From: Actinomycetota bacterium
Lineage (GTDB): Bacteria > Actinomycetota > CADDZG01 > JAHWKV01
Reading direction: 5' to 3'
Length of the DNA: 44,461 nt
NCBI GenBank assembly: GCA_019347715.1
Contig: JAHWKU010000016.1
Span: 1 to 44,461 of the forward strand
In this document: one piece after another, positions 26,249 through 35,290 of the stretch
Layout of the letters: every line of letters begins with the position of its first letter
Position numbering within the stretch: the first letter of the stretch is position 1
Notes under the pieces: generated by a model
The model's database searches: none
The model's input: only the letters and a program-made list of their open reading frames with translations
What the model was told of the DNA's origin: nothing
Translations under genes and position numbers: made by a program

Positions 26249-29200
26249 TGCGACCCTGTCTCGGAGAGTTCTCTCAGATGAGTGTCCACTTCGTCGATCA
26301 TTCCCGTCGCTCCGACGTTTACGAACAGTTCTCCCGCAGCCTCCAGTTCGTTGCGGGCCCCGGCGTGGTCGCCAAGGGCTTTCAGAATTCCGGCGAACGC
26401 CAGCCGGACCTCGGCCAGGTCGATCTCGTACCCGGCCTTCTCGATCAATGGAAAGGCGGTCGTGAAAGCTTGTCTGGTGGCCACTTCGTCCTTTTCTGCC
26501 CAGGCCACAAACCCCTCTGCTACCTTCACCGCTGCTTCCCCGTAAGGATTCTCCTCTGCGGCGAGGCTGGAGCGGGCCGCGTCCGCGGCGGTTCGGGCTT
26601 CTTGGATTCGACCTTGGGCCGCGAGAGACTCCGCCAGATAGCGGTAGATCTCTACGACCAACCAACCGCCTATCTCAGTCGCGAGGCTCAAGGCTTCGCG
26701 TAGCCACTGCTCCGCCTGCTCGTACTCTCGCCTCGCCAGTGCGAATTTCGCCAGAGACCTGAGATTCTGGGCCTGCAGGTACTGATCGGCGGTCCGCTCG
26801 AACCACGTCAGCGACTGCAGCGTTAGCGCCTCCGCTTCTTCTTCCTCCCCGAGATAGAACTTCACCAGACCGAGGAACTGCGTTGCCCCCGCTTCGTTTC
26901 GCAGACTTCCCTCCTCGCGGGCGATCTCCGTGCACTTACTGAAATGATCGGCGGACTTGGCGAGATGGCCAACATTGAACAGGATCGTCCCGAGTCGAAG
27001 ATGACCCTCCATCTCGAGCAAGCGCTCGCCCGACGACTCTGCGATCCGGAGAGCCAGCTGAAGTTCTTCCACCGCCTCGGCTACCGATGCCTCGAATCGG
27101 GCTCTGAGGGTTGCCATCCCAAAGGCACACCTGATTTGCAAGGAACGATTACCGAGATCCGACGACATTCTCGTCGCCTCCCTCAGCTGGTCCCGGGCTT
27201 GGGTCGGGCGGCCCTGAGCCATGGCGATGCTTGCTAACCCCAGGAGCGCTCCGCCACGAAGATCGGGTCTTCCGACTTCGAGCGAGCCGGACACGACCAG
27301 TGTCAGCTCCTTCGTGGCATCTTGCACGCGCCCGAGGGCGGTAAGGGTCTTGGAGTGCCGCAAGTGAAGGTCCGTCATCGTCTCGGGGAGGGTTTCATCA
27401 GCCAGGGCCAGAGCTCGCTCATAGAACCGTGCCGCCTCGCGCGTTCCCTGCCGGCCCTCAGCTTTCTCCGCCGCGCGGGTCAGGGCCCTTACCGCTTCCA
27501 GGACTGGGGGCCTCTCCCCTGCCGCCGCAACATCACGGATGAGCTTGCAGGCCTCCTCGTAATGAAACGCAATGATCTCTGCGAACTCGTCGTCTCCTCC
27601 CGGAAGGGAAGAGACCCACTTTCCGCATCTGGAGTGAAGATCCGCCCGAGTTCTCTTGGGCAGCTGATCGTAGGCCACGTCTTTGATCAGGTTGTGGCGG
27701 AAGGAGAACTCTCTCTCGCCTTGCACCGAAGACTTCTCTTGCTCGAGGACAACCTCTCGTTCGCTCAGAGACTCCAGTGTCGCTTCGACCCCGGTGCCGT
27801 TGTCGGTTATGTAGCGAACTGCGCCAGGCCAGAAGACGGTCCCCACCACGGAGGCTTGCTGCGCAACCCGTTTCTCGGTTGAGGGCAATCGATCCAACCG
27901 GGACGAGATGAGGGAATGAAGAGTGCGCGGAACTTTCTTGATTGGCCCACCGTCTGCGGTCTCGGTAAGCATTCGAACCGTCTCTTCTATGAAAAGGGGA
28001 TTACCTCCCGATGCGGCGATCAGCGGCTCCGCCTCGCTCTCGGAGAAGCCAAGTCTGGCGGCAAGCTCGCCCACCAGCGCCTTGCTTTCCTGATCCTGCA
28101 GGGGCTTTAGCTCTATCACCCGTCTGCATCGATCGAGGGCAAGGATCTCCGGTGTGGTCTCTTTCAATTCGGGTCTGGCAGACGCCAGCACCAGCAGTGG
28201 GAAGTTCTCATCGCCTCCTTGGAGGAACCCAATCAGCTCGAAGAGTGTCGGCTCCGCCCAATGAAGATCCTCCAAAACGATGACTAATGGTCGCTTGGCC
28301 GACAGAAGTTGAAAGACCTTGCGCACGCCCCAGTGGAGCTCCCCTTTGCTAATTTCCTCCGCTCGATAGGTGCCTCGCGGGGTTCTCGGAGCTGCCACGA
28401 GGTTGGCGAGGGCGATCGCCATAGACCTCAGCTCGTCCAGGTTCTCCGATCCGAGATCCTCGAGGAGTGCGCCGAGCTTCGATGAGACCTCATCGGATTC
28501 GTCGGTATGAATGATGCCGGCGGCCTGTTTGATCATCTCGATGATCGGCCAGTAGGTGATCCCTTCGCCGTAAGACAGGCATCGCCCCCAAAGGACTTCC
28601 GCCGCACCTTGGATCCGCCCGGCCATTTCGTTGATCAAGCGGCTCTTGCCAATCCCGGGACTTCCAAGCAGATAGGCAACGTATGGTCGCTTCTCGACTC
28701 TTACCCGTTCCCAGAGCTCCCAGATCCGGTCGAACTCGGTGGAGCGTCCGATGAGTGGGATCTTCGAGACGGCTCTACGCGGAACAACTCCTTTGACCGA
28801 TGTGGCTCGCCATGCCAGTACCGGCTCGGCTTTGTTCTTGGCCTTTATTGGAGGAACCGCCTCGAAATCAATCGAAGCCTCCGAGGCCTCGAACGTCTGT
28901 TGGCCCACGAGGACCTCGCCCCTTCCGGCAGCGGACTGCAAACGGGCGGCAGTGTTCACAGTGTCCCCGATCACCGTGTAATTGCCCCCCGGTCCGACCG
29001 GCGCGTACATGGCCTCCCCGGTGTTCAGGCCGATGGTAAGTTCCAGCTTCTCGAACCGATCGCTGTTCTCGGTAACGTAGCTATGCATGTCGAGCGCAGC
29101 CCGCACTGCTCTCTCGGCATCATCCTCGTGACTTATAGGGGCTCCGAAGACTGCCATCACGGCGTCTCCGATCACCTTATCCACGACTCCGCCGTATCGC

Positions 29201-29436
29201 TCCACGATCTCGCCCAAACGGGCGGAGGCGTCGTGGGCTAGTGCCTTTACATTTTCGACGTCAGCCTTCTCGGAGTAGGCCGTGAACCCAGATAGGTCGG
29301 CAAAGAGCACCGTAACCAGCCTTCTCTCCTCGGAAGGAGAGATGAGCTGAAGAGAAGTCGCGCATTCGAGGCAGAACTTTGCCTTCGATGGATTCTCTTC
29401 ACCGCAGTTCGGACATACCTTGGTTCCGCCCTCCAC
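26245..29436 (-). CDS. Adenylyl/guanylyl cyclase - AAA ATPase - TPR protein with zinc ribbon
   Basis: A 1063-residue signalling protein. It begins with a zinc ribbon (CPNCGEENPSKAKFCLEC, 9-26). A class III nucleotide cyclase domain follows (about 38-205: TVLFADLSGFTAYS with the first metal Asp, VIGDAVMAVFGAP with the second, GNYTVIGDTVNTAARLQ). Next is an AAA ATPase (about 222-500: GSPGIGKSRLINEMAG Walker A, LVIVLEDLHWAEPTL Walker B), then a long TPR region to the end. This architecture is common in soil actinobacteria, where the ATPase/TPR part is thought to control cyclase output. The start is GTG at 29436, with AGAGGA upstream. The choice of ATP or GTP as substrate cannot be settled by eye. 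Confidence 0.93.
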   Translation of the reverse strand: MEGGTKVCPNCGEENPSKAKFCLECATSLQLISPSEERRLVTVLFADLSGFTAYSEKADVENVKALAHDASARLGEIVERYGGVVDKVIGDAVMAVFGAPISHEDDAERAVRAALDMHSYVTENSDRFEKLELTIGLNTGEAMYAPVGPGGNYTVIGDTVNTAARLQSAAGRGEVLVGQQTFEASEASIDFEAVPPIKAKNKAEPVLAWRATSVKGVVPRRAVSKIPLIGRSTEFDRIWELWERVRVEKRPYVAYLLGSPGIGKSRLINEMAGRIQGAAEVLWGRCLSYGEGITYWPIIEMIKQAAGIIHTDESDEVSSKLGALLEDLGSENLDELRSMAIALANLVAAPRTPRGTYRAEEISKGELHWGVRKVFQLLSAKRPLVIVLEDLHWAEPTLFELIGFLQGGDENFPLLVLASARPELKETTPEILALDRCRRVIELKPLQDQESKALVGELAARLGFSESEAEPLIAASGGNPLFIEETVRMLTETADGGPIKKVPRTLHSLISSRLDRLPSTEKRVAQQASVVGTVFWPGAVRYITDNGTGVEATLESLSEREVVLEQEKSSVQGEREFSFRHNLIKDVAYDQLPKRTRADLHSRCGKWVSSLPGGDDEFAEIIAFHYEEACKLIRDVAAAGERPPVLEAVRALTRAAEKAEGRQGTREAARFYERALALADETLPETMTDLHLRHSKTLTALGRVQDATKELTLVVSGSLEVGRPDLRGGALLGLASIAMAQGRPTQARDQLREATRMSSDLGNRSLQIRCAFGMATLRARFEASVAEAVEELQLALRIAESSGERLLEMEGHLRLGTILFNVGHLAKSADHFSKCTEIAREEGSLRNEAGATQFLGLVKFYLGEEEEAEALTLQSLTWFERTADQYLQAQNLRSLAKFALARREYEQAEQWLREALSLATEIGGWLVVEIYRYLAESLAAQGRIQEARTAADAARSSLAAEENPYGEAAVKVAEGFVAWAEKDEVATRQAFTTAFPLIEKAGYEIDLAEVRLAFAGILKALGDHAGARNELEAAGELFVNVGATGMIDEVDTHLRELSETGSQ

Positions 29437-29461
29437 GCGAGTCCTCTCTTTGCCCCAGCGC

Positions 29462-30517
29462 CTACTTTAGAGCGCTCTTCAGGTCCTCGATGACATCGAC
29501 GGGGGCGGGGTCGACCTCATTCAAGATGGCCAGGTAGGTCGCGACGAAGTCACCGAAGTATGTGAGGTCGAACAGACGCGCCAGTTCCGATATTCCCTCT
29601 CCTCGGATCTCCTCGACCATGGCCAGCGATTTTTCGATAAGTGGGATCGTGATCTCGATCCGCTTGGTGTTACGCGGATGCTCACCGTCGTGGCGCAGGA
29701 CGACGAGCGCGAAGGTGTCGCGGCTCAGATCGTGCATTCCCTGCCATCCGACTATCTCGTTGTGGTTCAGCTCGGGAAACGAGTTGGACCACGCCGGGAC
29801 CTTGGAGCACTCGTTCAGCTGGCACTTCCACCGATATGCGGCCAGGGCCGAGATACCTTCGCTTCCGTAGACAATCGGGACGCGGCCCTGAAGCTGTTGG
29901 GCCAGTTGCTTTGCGCGATTCGTCGAGATCGGCTCGGCTCGTCCCAACTGTCCAGCCCTCTGCTGCGTCAGCTCGACCGCCTCGTCGATGTCGCGGAGGC
30001 TGCCGTTGGACATCCTCCGGTAGACAACAAGCAACGGGATGCTCACATAACCAAGGGCAGCCCTCGGTTGAAGGCCCTTGGGAACGATCACTACAGGAAA
30101 TCCGTTTTCCTGGGCGATCTCTGCCAGTTGCCCTCCGGTAGTGATGCACACGATGGGGGCTTTGAGCTTTTGTGCTTGCTCGACCGTAGCCAAAGTCTCC
30201 TCGGTGTTGCCGGAGTAGGACGCAGCGAACACCAAGGTGTCGGAGTCCACCCATCCAGGAAGGTCGTATCCCTTGATGGTCTGGACACGGACCTTCTCGG
30301 TCGGCCCAAGAATCGTTGAAAGGAAATCACCCGAGATGCCCGAGCCCCCCATCCCGAGGACGGCGATGGAGGAGATACCGGCGAGCGCCGGCAGCCCTTC
30401 GACCTTCTCTGCCAACGCAACGGATTCACGGAGCTGATCGGGGAAGCGCTCGACCACCCCGAGAAAGTCGGATGGATCTATGCGTTCTACCAGGATCGGA
30501 TCGTCTAGAACGCTCAT
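29462..30517 (-). CDS. Bifunctional phosphoglucose/phosphomannose isomerase
   Basis: 351 residues of the SIS-domain isomerase type that interconverts glucose-6-P, fructose-6-P and mannose-6-P. The SIS signature is clear: AVLGMGGSGISGDFL and ASYSGNTEETLA. A C-terminal bifunctional PGI/PMI segment contains FPELNHNEIVGW and the final EVDPAPVDVIEDLKSAL. The ATG at 30517 has GGAGG 9 bases upstream and overlaps the Trm112-like stop by 4 bases (ATGA). With ManB upstream it would supply mannose-1-phosphate for glycan and lipoglycan synthesis. Confidence 0.92.
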   Translation of the reverse strand: MSVLDDPILVERIDPSDFLGVVERFPDQLRESVALAEKVEGLPALAGISSIAVLGMGGSGISGDFLSTILGPTEKVRVQTIKGYDLPGWVDSDTLVFAASYSGNTEETLATVEQAQKLKAPIVCITTGGQLAEIAQENGFPVVIVPKGLQPRAALGYVSIPLLVVYRRMSNGSLRDIDEAVELTQQRAGQLGRAEPISTNRAKQLAQQLQGRVPIVYGSEGISALAAYRWKCQLNECSKVPAWSNSFPELNHNEIVGWQGMHDLSRDTFALVVLRHDGEHPRNTKRIEITIPLIEKSLAMVEEIRGEGISELARLFDLTYFGDFVATYLAILNEVDPAPVDVIEDLKSALK

Positions 30518-30696
30518 GGTTTCTTCGCCTCCTCGATCAGCATGTGCGGGATCCCGTCGACCACGGGGTACTCGTATTTGCATTCCCCGACGCACACGAT
30601 TAGATCTTCTTGCTCGCGATATTCGATCTCCCCGCGGCAGTTCGGGCAGATCAGAAGCTGGATCAGCTGGTCGTCCACTTTCTGCTTGTTGGCCAT
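30514..30696 (-). CDS. Trm112-like zinc ribbon protein
   Basis: 60 residues: a Trm112-family protein with CPNC near residue 17 and CVGEC at 35-39 as the likely zinc ligands, and the family ending YPVVDGIPHML. In eukaryotes and archaea Trm112 activates methyltransferases; bacterial versions are less well understood. Its ATG overlaps the ManB stop by one base (TGATG), and its stop overlaps the isomerase ATG. It is therefore tightly coupled within a three-gene sugar phosphate operon, as in other actinobacteria. Confidence 0.9.
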   Translation of the reverse strand: MANKQKVDDQLIQLLICPNCRGEIEYREQEDLIVCVGECKYEYPVVDGIPHMLIEEAKKP

Positions 30697-32030
30697 CAGT
30701 TCCTCCTAATCACTTCGATGATCTCTTCGGTCTTGGTCTTGCCGAAGGCCTCGTCGGAGGCCTCCAGGTTCAAGCGCAAAAGCGGCTCGGTATTCGACGG
30801 ACGAACGTTGAACCACCATTCTCGGTAATTGACTGTCAGACCGTCGAGCCAATCGTGCTCGCCATCAGAATACGCATCGGCCAGCTCTTTCATCTTGGCG
30901 TCTTGATCCAACACCTCGGTATTGATCTCCCCAGAGTTCCAGTACCGCCGGTACGGAGCAAGCACTTCGCTGAATGGCCGGCCCTCGCGTGATATCGCTT
31001 CGAGAACGAAAAGCGCGCAGATCAATCCCGAGTCGGCTCGGAAGTTGTCTCGGAAGAAATAGTGTCCGGAATGCTCACCGCCGAACGCGGCTCCCGTCTC
31101 GGCCATCACCTTCTTGATGAACGAGTGACCGACGCGGCTGCGGATGGCCGTGCCCCCTTTTTCTGCGATCGTCTCGGGGACAACGCGCGAACATATGAGG
31201 TTGTGGATGATGGTGGCACCCGGCTCCTTGTCCATGACCATCGCCGCGACCAGAGCCGTCGTGAGGCTTCCCGACACCGGATCGGCAGTCTCGTCCACCA
31301 AGAAAACCCGGTCGGCGTCGCCGTCGAATGCCAGGCCGACGTCGGCCCCCTCGTCGATCACCGACTTCCGAAGTGCGGTGAGGTTCTCCAGCTGGATGGG
31401 GTCGGCCGGATGATTTGGAAAGGTGCCGTCCAGCTCGAAGTAGAGCGGGACAAGTTCGACCGGGATGCGTTCGAATACCGGTGGAACCATCTTGCCCGCC
31501 ATCCCGTTGGCTGCATCAACCACGACCTTCAATGGGCGCAGCACCGACGGGTCGATGAAGGTCAACAGGTGCTCAACGAAGTCATTGAGGACATCGCGCT
31601 GACCGACAGCCCCGGTGCTGTCTGCGGGATCCACCCCTTCCTCGGCAATACGGCGGATGTCGGCCAGGCCGGTGTCCTGGCCAACGGGGGCCGCCCCCGC
31701 CAGGCACAGCTTTATCCCGTTGTAATGGCCCGGGTTGTGGCTGGCGGTGAACATCGCTCCAGGTATCTCGTGGCGGCCCGAGGCGAAATAAAGGGCGTCG
31801 GTGGATACGAGCCCGATGTCCACGGCGTCGGCCCCATGCCCCGTGACGCCCTCGATGAAGGCCTTGGCCAGCGGCTCCGAGGAGACCCGCATGTCACGTG
31901 CAACGACGATGCGTTTGGCCCCCGTCCACCGGGCGAACGCGGCCCCGATGCGGTGGGCAGCGACCTCGTCGAACTGCTCCGGGTAGGTGCCGCGAATGTC
32001 GTACGCCTTGAAGATTCCGCCGAGGTCCAT
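30696..32030 (-). CDS. manB: Phosphomannomutase/phosphoglucomutase (ManB type)
   Basis: 444 residues of the alpha-D-phosphohexomutase family. The phosphoserine loop is FTASHNPGHYNGIK, the metal loop is DGDADR in FDGDADRVFLVD, the sugar-specificity loop is GGEHSGHYFF, and the phosphate-binding loop is RPSNTEPLLRLNLEA. All four active-site elements are intact. Mannose- or glucose-6-phosphate would be converted to the 1-phosphate. It is the first gene of the operon with the Trm112-like and isomerase genes. It is transcribed divergently from the WhiB-like gene, with a 167-base gap. Confidence 0.94.
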   Translation of the reverse strand: MDLGGIFKAYDIRGTYPEQFDEVAAHRIGAAFARWTGAKRIVVARDMRVSSEPLAKAFIEGVTGHGADAVDIGLVSTDALYFASGRHEIPGAMFTASHNPGHYNGIKLCLAGAAPVGQDTGLADIRRIAEEGVDPADSTGAVGQRDVLNDFVEHLLTFIDPSVLRPLKVVVDAANGMAGKMVPPVFERIPVELVPLYFELDGTFPNHPADPIQLENLTALRKSVIDEGADVGLAFDGDADRVFLVDETADPVSGSLTTALVAAMVMDKEPGATIIHNLICSRVVPETIAEKGGTAIRSRVGHSFIKKVMAETGAAFGGEHSGHYFFRDNFRADSGLICALFVLEAISREGRPFSEVLAPYRRYWNSGEINTEVLDQDAKMKELADAYSDGEHDWLDGLTVNYREWWFNVRPSNTEPLLRLNLEASDEAFGKTKTEEIIEVIRRN

Positions 32031-32119
32031 GAATGAGAAATCCTACCCGGTGGCCTCTCCCGCCTCGCCTGGGCACCGCCTCGGGGGCCATAGATGAAAT
32101 AAATCCGGGCCGGCCGCTA

Positions 32120-32146
32120 TTGACAGGTACGTATTATCGATATGAG
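32120..32146 (+). promoter_or_regulatory. Candidate promoter of the WhiB-like gene
   Basis: TTGACA at 32120-32125 is a perfect -35. TATGAG at 32141-32146 is a possible -10, but the 15-base spacer is short. Start codon 32198 lies 50 bases further on. The assignment rests on the -35 only. Confidence 0.35.
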
Positions 32147-32197
32147 GGAACAATCCATACCCTCGAGGCGTCGAAGCGATGGAAGAGGAATAGGCAA

Positions 32198-32521
32198 ATG
32201 GCAAACGAACAGCATCCTTCGAAAAAGACCAGGACGGCCAAGACGGTGGCCTCCATGATCGCGTCCCTCGAATCCGACGCCCGCTGGCAGGACAAAGCCG
32301 CCTGCAAGGGCATGGATCCCATCATCTTCTTCGGCCCCGAATACGCCGAGACGGTCAAAGAGAAGAGGGACCGCGAAGACCAGGCAAAGGCGGTGTGCGA
32401 GATCTGTCCGGTCAAAAAGGACTGTCTGGAATACGCCCTCGATGCCAAAGAGCCCTACGGGATCTGGGGAGGGCTCACCGAGCTGGAACGCAAGGCGCTG
32501 CTGCGCCGCCGGGCCAGCTAA
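32198..32521 (+). CDS. WhiB-like iron-sulphur transcriptional regulator
   Basis: 107 residues of the Wbl family, found almost only in actinobacteria and their phages. The four cysteines that hold a 4Fe-4S cluster are visible: one in AACKGMDP and three in VCEICPVKKDC. The family turn motif GIWGG and a basic tail (ERKALLRRRAS) complete the pattern. The ATG at 32198 (MANEQHPSKK) was preferred to the upstream start at 32033, which would run through the promoter region. Wbl proteins bind the primary sigma factor and control division, redox response or secondary metabolism. Which paralogue this is cannot be told. cysS follows 20 bases later. Confidence 0.94.
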   Translation: MANEQHPSKKTRTAKTVASMIASLESDARWQDKAACKGMDPIIFFGPEYAETVKEKRDREDQAKAVCEICPVKKDCLEYALDAKEPYGIWGGLTELERKALLRRRAS

Positions 32522-32541
32522 CTAGTTCGAAGGAGATTCCC

Positions 32542-33933
32542 ATGCGGTTCTACGACACTCTTCAACGCGAGGTCCTTGACTTCAAACCCATCGAAGAAGG
32601 CCACGTCGGCATGTATACCTGCGGGCCAACCGTCTATCGCCCCGCGCACATCGGCAACCTTAGGACCTACATAACAGCAGATCTGCTCAGGCGAGTACTG
32701 GAATTCGAGGGGGCCGAGGTCAAACAGATCACCAACATCACCGACGTCGGGCACATGACCGACGAAGTCGCCGACGCCGGTGAGGACCGCATGATGCTGG
32801 CGGTCGAGGACGAGGGCCTGGCCCCCGATGAGATCGCGCACAAATACACCGAGGCATTCCTGGAGGGATTGGACGCGCTCAACATTCAGCGCTCTGCGCT
32901 GTACCCGAAGGCTACCGATCACATACACGAGATGATCGAGGTCGCTCAGAAGTTGATCGAGCGATCTCACGCTTACGTCGCCGGCGGCAACGTCTATTAC
33001 GACGTCGACTCTTTCCCCTCGTACGGCAGGCTCTCTCACAACACGATCGATTCGCTGCAGTCTGCGCACCGGATCGAAAACGATCCGCTCAAGCGCAACT
33101 CGTATGACTTTCTGCTATGGCGAGTGGCCGGCGAAGGTCGCGTCATGAAGTGGCAGAGCCCTTGGGGAGACGGCTATCCCGGGTGGCACATCGAATGCTC
33201 GGCCATGTCGATCCGCTATCTAGGCGAACAATTCGATATCCATACCGGCGGCAGCGACAACGTTTTTCCCCATCACGAAGATGAGATCGCGCAGTCGGAG
33301 GGCGCGACCGGTCATCAGGTTGTGATGAGATGGCTGCACGGGCATCACCTTCTGGCGGAAGGCCGCAGGATGGCAAAGTCGGCCCAGAACTTCTACACGG
33401 TGACCGATTTGATCGAACGGGGCTTTGATCCTCTGGCCTTTCGCTATCTGGTGATGCAGACGCGCTATCGCTCGCAGATGAACTTCACCTGGGATGCGAT
33501 GCAGTCCGCTCACCGAGGGCTCGAGAATCTCCGAAAGCACATGACCGAATGGGTGTCGGAATCGATGCAGGACGGGGAACTCTCTGCAGCGGCGATGGAT
33601 CTGGACCGAAGGTTTGCCCAATCGGTGACGGACGACCTGGATCTTCCGGCAGCGCTGGTGGTCGTGTCGGAAGTCGCTTCTGCAGACATTCCAACGGAAG
33701 AGAAATTCAGTCTGGTTGAGCGATGGGACCGCGTGCTCGGACTCGACCTCGCGCGTGATGTGGTGGCTTTGGAGGAACTACCGGCGGCGATCGCCGAAAA
33801 GATCGCCGAGCGCGAGCGAGCACGCGAGAGCGGGGATTGGAAGACGGCCGATCGTCTGCGCGACGAGCTTCAGCGAGATGGTGTCGAGTTGACCGACACG
33901 GCCTCGGGGCCCCGCTGGTCGTTGAGACGCTGA
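32542..33933 (+). CDS. cysS: Cysteinyl-tRNA synthetase
   Basis: 463 residues of a class I synthetase that charges tRNA-Cys. The HIGH-like motif is HIGN in YRPAHIGNLRTY. Zinc ligands are in YTCGPTVYR, GWHIECSAM and the HHEDEIAQSE region. The KMSKS-like motif is RRMAKSAQNF, slightly divergent. The C-terminal helices end with ADRLRDELQRDGVELTDT, typical of CysRS. The ATG at 32542 has AAGGAG 6 bases upstream. I considered the mycothiol ligase MshC, a paralogue, but length and C-terminus favour CysRS. Its last 64 bases overlap, tail to tail, the minus-strand LPTTG gene. Confidence 0.93.
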   Translation: MRFYDTLQREVLDFKPIEEGHVGMYTCGPTVYRPAHIGNLRTYITADLLRRVLEFEGAEVKQITNITDVGHMTDEVADAGEDRMMLAVEDEGLAPDEIAHKYTEAFLEGLDALNIQRSALYPKATDHIHEMIEVAQKLIERSHAYVAGGNVYYDVDSFPSYGRLSHNTIDSLQSAHRIENDPLKRNSYDFLLWRVAGEGRVMKWQSPWGDGYPGWHIECSAMSIRYLGEQFDIHTGGSDNVFPHHEDEIAQSEGATGHQVVMRWLHGHHLLAEGRRMAKSAQNFYTVTDLIERGFDPLAFRYLVMQTRYRSQMNFTWDAMQSAHRGLENLRKHMTEWVSESMQDGELSAAAMDLDRRFAQSVTDDLDLPAALVVVSEVASADIPTEEKFSLVERWDRVLGLDLARDVVALEELPAAIAEKIAERERARESGDWKTADRLRDELQRDGVELTDTASGPRWSLRR

Positions 33934-35117
33934 ACCAGGAACCACGCACCCAGCATTGCTAGAACCCCTGCAAGAGCCAGCCGATCTGAGCCCCCGGTCG
34001 TGGGAAGCTGAGGCACCAAGACTGGGACCTCACCCTCGATATGCGCGTCGGCGATCGCCAGTCTGAGTTCTACTCCGCCATCGCAGTTGGTCGCGCCGCA
34101 TCCGGTTCCCGGGGATCCGCCGACCCCCTGGGCCAGGTAGACCTGAACCGCGGTCGCTTTCGCAGTCGCGGACCCCTTGGGTGCGACGGTTTCTTGAGTG
34201 GCACTGGATGACGCCGCGGTGATCGTGGTCTGAAGAGCCGTGCCGCTCAGCTGCGTGGTCGATTGGCCAGGCGACGGAGATTCGACCGTCTCATAGGAGC
34301 CGTCGAGTTGTCTCACCCGGATGGTGAGCAGCGAGAGCTTCGCCTCTCCACTGGCGATCGGAGTCGCCCCATTCCAACTGGCCCGCGCAAAGGCGTCTCC
34401 GGTTTCGATAATCAGGAGACCATCGGGTTGGCCGTCGTCACCTTGAGCAACCCCTCCGACCACGATCACGCTGGGGCTGGCGTCCGCGCGACTGGTCACC
34501 ACCGAGCCTTCACTGGTAAAGCGGGAAACGGTTGAACCGATCTTGGCATCGAGCACTTTGGGGGTGTCGGGAAGAAGGTTCTCCAATTGATCGGGCACGA
34601 GATCCAGCAGCTGCTGGGGTATGACCACCAGCTCGAACGTTCCCGCATTTCCTCTGCCGTCTGCGAAAGGATCGTCTCCGGTTATCCGGGCGTGAGCGTT
34701 TCCGCAGGCGAGTCCTAAGTTGAGGACCGCCGTGATGGCGGCGGGTACCGCCGGGGTCTCGCACTTGAGTGGATTCGGTTCAGGGTTCTGCTCTCCCGAG
34801 CCGGTGACCTCCACTTGTTCGGTGTTACCGCTCTGACACGGAAGCGTCATGAGGCTTTCGGCGGGGCCGAGCGCCTCGCAGGTTCCCGCCCCCTTCGCCT
34901 TGGCGAAAGGAAAGTGGTTGGCCTCGACGGCGGAGACTCCTGCAGAGAACCCTTGCGGGTTGGAAGGGTTGAACGCTTTGAGAGACAGCTCGAAAGCCAA
35001 TGCCGATGCAGAACCGGAGAAAGTCCCGGAGGGAGCGGCGCCCGCCAGAGCGGATGGAAGCGCGATAAGGAGGAAAACCGCAGCCGCTAGGGCAAGGAGT
35101 CGGCGACGCACGACCAA
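33870..35117 (-). CDS. Secreted protein with LPTTG sortase sorting signal
   Basis: About 415 residues. Signal peptide LLALAAAVFLLIALPSALAG is at the start. A body of about 340 residues, rich in Ala, Gly, Ser and Thr with eight or more cysteines, is of no type I can name with confidence. The end is a cell-wall sorting signal: LPTTG, a hydrophobic segment (LALAGVLAMLGAWFLV) and an extended tail. TTG 35117 was chosen because GGAAGG lies 9 bases upstream; GTG 35111 is the alternative. A longer reading from ATG 35270 would run through the terminator of the preceding gene and was rejected. A hairpin AGCCCC-TAT-CGGGGGCT (about 35151-35170) sits in the leader. The 3' end overlaps cysS. Confidence 0.82.
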   Translation of the reverse strand: MVVRRRLLALAAAVFLLIALPSALAGAAPSGTFSGSASALAFELSLKAFNPSNPQGFSAGVSAVEANHFPFAKAKGAGTCEALGPAESLMTLPCQSGNTEQVEVTGSGEQNPEPNPLKCETPAVPAAITAVLNLGLACGNAHARITGDDPFADGRGNAGTFELVVIPQQLLDLVPDQLENLLPDTPKVLDAKIGSTVSRFTSEGSVVTSRADASPSVIVVGGVAQGDDGQPDGLLIIETGDAFARASWNGATPIASGEAKLSLLTIRVRQLDGSYETVESPSPGQSTTQLSGTALQTTITAASSSATQETVAPKGSATAKATAVQVYLAQGVGGSPGTGCGATNCDGGVELRLAIADAHIEGEVPVLVPQLPTTGGSDRLALAGVLAMLGAWFLVQRLNDQRGPEAVSVNSTPSR

Positions 35118-35220
35118 AACAACTTCCCTTCCATCCTCGCTGAGATTGGGCAAGCCCCCGATAGGGGCTTCATGGAATATACCCTCCCCCGCCCGAAGAG
35201 CGGAAAGTAGGTGAAAGAGT

Positions 35221-35257
35221 GGCCCAAAAGGAGGCCGGCCCCCAAAAGGAGGCCGGC
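35221..35257 (-). terminator. Hairpin terminator after the LANTG gene
   Basis: Minus-strand GCCGGCCTCC-TTTT-GGGGGCCGGC forms a strong stem with a T-rich loop, followed by CTCCTTTT. The same DNA is a 17-base tandem repeat (CCCAAAAGGAGGCCGGC twice, with small overlap). It lies 34 bases after the stop of the LANTG gene. Confidence 0.65.
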
Positions 35258-35290
35258 GGATGCGCCGCAAAGGGCTGAGGCGGGCGGTGA

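Noticed and set aside
32395..32541. A start for cysS at 32395
   Set aside because: This reading is inside the WhiB-like gene in another frame. The ATG at 32542 has a strong ribosome site and fits the family N-terminus.
32542..33933. Mycothiol ligase MshC instead of CysRS
   Set aside because: Length and the C-terminal ADRLRDEL...DT segment fit CysRS. MshC is shorter and lacks it.
35118..35270. A longer N-terminus for the LPTTG protein starting at ATG 35270
   Set aside because: It would cross the terminator of the preceding gene and place 50 odd residues before the signal peptide. A start at TTG 35117 has a ribosome site and begins at the signal peptide.
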